NCBI GenBank assembly: GCA_017447005.1
Contig: JAFSOM010000369.1
Span: 1 to 6,684, forward strand
DNA length: 6,684 nucleotides
Reading direction: 5' to 3'
Origin: Oscillibacter sp.
GTDB lineage: Bacteria > Bacillota > Clostridia > Oscillospirales > Oscillospiraceae
Under the pieces are notes generated by a model. It worked only from the letters and a program-made list of their open reading frames with translations, had not been told where the DNA came from and did no database searches. Below, piece after piece: positions 6,301 to 6,684 of this stretch (position 1 is the stretch's first letter; each line of letters starts with the position of its first letter). The translations under genes and the position numbers were made by a program.

Positions 6301-6599
6301 TTACGTCGGATTCTGGAGTTTCCACCGCTATTGAGGATGTTCAGCGCAACTTGAACAACGCTGTGACGGCGAATGTGGCCTGCTCCGACCGCACGGCGAC
6401 TGTTTTCTGCGCGGTCTATAACAGCGCGGGAAAAATGATTGCCGTCGAATCCGCGCAGGTCACGGAATCGACAAGTTATGATTTCCGGTTCGGGAACGCG
6501 CAGTTCGATTACGCAAAGGTATTTGTCCTTGACAGCAATTTCATGGTAAGCGTCGTCTGTGGGGGCGGATTGACGCGAAAAATCCCCGGCTCAAAGTGA
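3360..6599 (+). CDS. C-terminal part of the multimodular protein: FN3, lectins, ricin, cohesin-dockerin-cohesin
   Basis: This open frame continues the amidase polypeptide. It extends back to an ATG at 3234, but codons 3234-3359 overlap the upstream gene and read as an Arg-rich shadow, so real sequence starts at about 3360 (TTG). Modules, numbered from 3234: rest of FN3 (44-94), repeat A1 (97-181), C-type lectin 1 (199-314), ricin beta-trefoil (320-459), repeat A2 (460-543), C-type lectin 2 (557-680), cohesin 1 (687-813), dockerin (819-879), cohesin 2 (896-1023), and a C-terminal beta-rich domain (about 1030-1108) with AVYNSAGKMI and AKVFVLDSN, as at the ends of many exported Clostridia proteins. 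The ricin part has three repeats with QRF, QKW and QKF and Asp337, 383 and 429. It has no signal peptide of its own and no LPXTG, SLH or membrane anchor. Without frame restoration it would not be exported. Probable role: glycan binding and complex assembly for the upstream enzyme. Confidence 0.85.
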   Translation: MRWEDIKYSSGSVTQASFTFDNVAVGTYNAFVISRPNADTVQSGWTSLSVNAPAYYLDVNAYLDGASAGGLGDYGTLDVYINGSLVADDVSDYYAEWPSGTSYEIKDIKPKPGYSYDGLREGTRVGAIGSGTVNLAFAFSSVDASGVSAPRAEGTFNNHVYLFCDREVTWYAAKRLCEFMGGHLVTIASEEENQFVHSLRGESRVWLGATHASGAWEWVTGETFSYEKWAEGEWNNATDNDEGSENYAEQAYWDGTWNDLPGYVSRGFVCEIDAPVSVENGSYMISSAVDGRVLDISGASMEQGANIQTWENLGIDSQRFTIVKEGDYYTIVALHSGMAMDVEGAVVASGVNISQCPLNGNNAQKWMFEDAGDGYVYIHSALGFYADVCGGEAKDGTNIWTYWFNGSSAQKFRLTPIYYLDVNGYLDGAASGGLGDYGTADVWINGSLEANDVSDYYARWPAGTSYEIKDIKPKAGYSYNGVHEGVRSGTLASTHTITFDFTTISDIEENPEQMSFNGHTYLAFSTPVTWYAAERICENRGGHLATISSAEENAFVRSIIVGEFWIGGTDADDEQHWRWVTQEAFSYENWRSGQPDNSVSYEVSLTHTGEENHLRVYEDGAWNDISGCLQYPFVCEIDSAPSNAPQIAISDRTAAPGSSIQVPVLLKNNPGLVSFRFKVAYDASKLELTGVDNADYNLVAVQNLNSPVVFNFTDATGGDRTDTGAGVLNFQVKDGASGEAAFSVVIDDPDDFYNATGQSVDFSAVAGKVTIRDCTPGDVNDDGKVNNRDVGRLQQFLSDWDVTIVRAASDTNGDGKINNRDVGRLQQFLSDWDVTLCGGTETQSGGARLQAAGPVTIAIDGRTAAQGETIQVPVLLKDNPGLVSFRFKVSYDSSKLELTGRDDADYALVALKDLNSPVIFNFTDATGGDKRAVNAGVLNFKVKDGVSGDAEFSIVVEDPDDFYNTSEDAIGVEISAGAIRITSDSGVSTAIEDVQRNLNNAVTANVACSDRTATVFCAVYNSAGKMIAVESAQVTESTSYDFRFGNAQFDYAKVFVLDSNFMVSVVCGGGLTRKIPGSK
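3522..4175 (+). repeat. Duplicated unit, copy 1: repeat A1 plus C-type lectin 1
   Basis: Repeat A1 (3522-3776) starts YYLDVNAYLDG and continues through GGLGDYGT, DVSDYYAEWPSGTSYEIKDI and KPGYSY. It is a predicted beta-rich module that I do not recognise by name. C-type lectin 1 (3828-4175) has TWYAAKRLCE, GGHLVTIAS, VWLGATH, WNDLPG and FVCEID, with Cys219 and Cys312 as the expected outer disulfide. The position of the sugar-site QPD/EPN tripeptide reads EGEWNN, so its canonical Ca2+/sugar site looks degenerate although WND is kept. Confidence 0.75.
4191..4610 (+). other. Ricin-type beta-trefoil lectin domain
   Basis: Three consecutive subdomains of about 45 residues each carry an Asp (VLDISG, AMDVEG, YADVCG) followed by a Q-x-aromatic motif (QRF, QKW, QKF). 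This is the hallmark of the ricin B / RICIN fold. All three ligand Asp residues are present, so up to three carbohydrate sites are possible. It sits between the two copies of the A-lectin unit. Confidence 0.8.
4611..5273 (+). repeat. Duplicated unit, copy 2: repeat A2 plus C-type lectin 2
   Basis: Repeat A2 (4611-4862) is close to 80% identical to A1 over its first 72 residues by eye (YYLDVNGYLDG, DVSDYYARWPAG). C-type lectin 2 (4902-5273) has TWYAAERICE, GGHLATISS, FWIGGT, WND and FVCEID. Unlike copy 1 it has GQPDN at the long-loop sugar site plus EENHL and WND, the set that in animal C-type lectins makes a Ca2+-dependent galactose-type site. Cys579 and Cys677 fit the outer disulfide, and Cys670 is extra. 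Confidence 0.75.
5292..5672 (+). repeat. Cohesin domain, copy 1
   Basis: The sequence begins IAISDRTAAPGSSIQVPVLL, then NNPGLVSFRFKVAYDASKLEL, FNFTDATGG, GVLNFQVKDG and VVIDDPDDFYN. This is the type-I-like cohesin pattern of alternating beta strands with the conserved VPV, NPG, YD and LEL motifs. At about 125 residues it is slightly shorter than classical cellulosomal cohesins. Cohesins bind dockerins with high affinity. Dockerin specificity here is unknown. Confidence 0.75.
5688..5870 (+). other. Type-I dockerin domain with two near-identical calcium loops
   Basis: Two F-hand repeats are present: GDVNDDGKVNNRDVGRLQQFL and SDTNGDGKINNRDVGRLQQFL. Ca2+ ligands at loop positions 1, 3, 5, 9 and 12 are D, N, D, N and D in both. 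The recognition positions 10-11 are N-R in both halves, so the domain is pseudo-symmetric and could bind a cohesin in two orientations. Cys816 and Cys879 bracket the domain. It lies between two cohesins in the same chain. Confidence 0.88.
5919..6302 (+). repeat. Cohesin domain, copy 2
   Basis: This is a second cohesin, about two-thirds identical to copy 1 by eye: IAIDGRTAAQGETIQVPVLL, DNPGLVSFRFKVSYDSSKLEL, FNFTDATGG, GVLNFKVKDG and VVEDPDDFYN. The duplication clearly took place within this gene family. The similarity suggests both copies recognise the same dockerin type. Confidence 0.75.
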
Positions 6600-6606
6600 G
6601 TCGGGG
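6584..6606 (+). other. Hairpin spanning the stop codon
   Basis: CCCCGGCTC (6584-6592) pairs with GAGTCGGGG (6598-6606) with one G-U wobble and a 5-base loop. The TGA (6597-6599) sits at the loop/stem border. No U-run follows, so it is not a standard terminator. It may help end the transcript or protect its 3' end. Confidence 0.4.
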
Positions 6607-6626
6607 AACAGGGAGTGAGTAAAGAT

Positions 6627-6684
6627 ATGACGCCCAGCCGCGCAAACCGTCAGATTTGCGCGGCTAAACGGTTCTATTCACGCG
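6627..6684 (+). CDS. Possible start of a downstream gene (partial)
   Basis: An ATG at 6627 opens a frame to the window edge, reading MTPSRANRQICAAKRFYSR. AGGGAG (6610-6615) is 11 bases upstream, a long but usable spacing. An in-frame GTG at 6615 overlaps that site. The codons lie across a perfect hairpin, which argues that this may be non-coding 3' sequence of the upstream gene. Nothing in 19 residues identifies a family. Confidence 0.2.
   Translation, partial: MTPSRANRQICAAKRFYSR
6636..6665. terminator. GC-rich hairpin after the large gene, possible terminator
   Basis: AGCCGCGCAAA (6636-6646) and TTTGCGCGGCT (6655-6665) form a perfect 11-bp stem with an 8-base loop, 37 bases after the stop codon. 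The bases that follow (AAACGGTTCTATTC) are not a proper U-tract, so termination strength is doubtful. The loop bases CCGT can also pair with ACGG at 6668-6671, giving a possible H-type pseudoknot. If a gene starts at 6627, the hairpin would lie in its coding sequence instead. Confidence 0.4.

Overview
The window looks like a Gram-positive gut-type Clostridia genome (Oscillospiraceae/Ruminococcaceae-like). The reasons are a secreted Amidase_6 protein, strong GGAGG-type ribosome-binding sites, FN3, ricin and C-type-lectin modules, and cohesin and dockerin modules in one exported protein. No species can be named from the sequence alone.

Layout. Bases 1-559 hold the 5' part of a leftward gene for a probable DNA-binding protein with a C-terminal helix-turn-helix resembling sigma-70 region 4. 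Its ribosome-binding site is buried in a perfect 11-bp hairpin. Bases 602-1815 form a long, mostly AT-rich divergent intergenic region. It contains a candidate leftward promoter, several inverted repeats and one orphan leftward terminator, and I find no convincing gene in it. Bases 1816-6599 hold one very large rightward gene for an exported multimodular protein. As written it is split into two frames by a -1 shift at about base 3360, in the middle of an FN3 domain. Bases 6584-6684 contain two hairpins and possibly the first codons of another gene.

The restored large protein would be about 1,594 residues. The order is signal peptide, N-terminal accessory domain, Amidase_6 (papain-like Cys/His), a four-cysteine zinc-ribbon-like motif, FN3, repeat A1, C-type lectin 1, ricin-type beta-trefoil, repeat A2, C-type lectin 2, cohesin 1, type-I dockerin, cohesin 2, and a C-terminal beta-rich domain. 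The lectins suggest glycan targeting, the amidase domain suggests a peptide or cell-wall substrate, and the cohesin-dockerin-cohesin block suggests non-covalent assembly into a cellulosome-like complex. No sortase, SLH or C-terminal membrane anchor is seen, so surface attachment would have to come from a partner or from carbohydrate binding.

The regulatory protein and the large exported protein are divergently oriented. The sequence does not show whether one controls the other.
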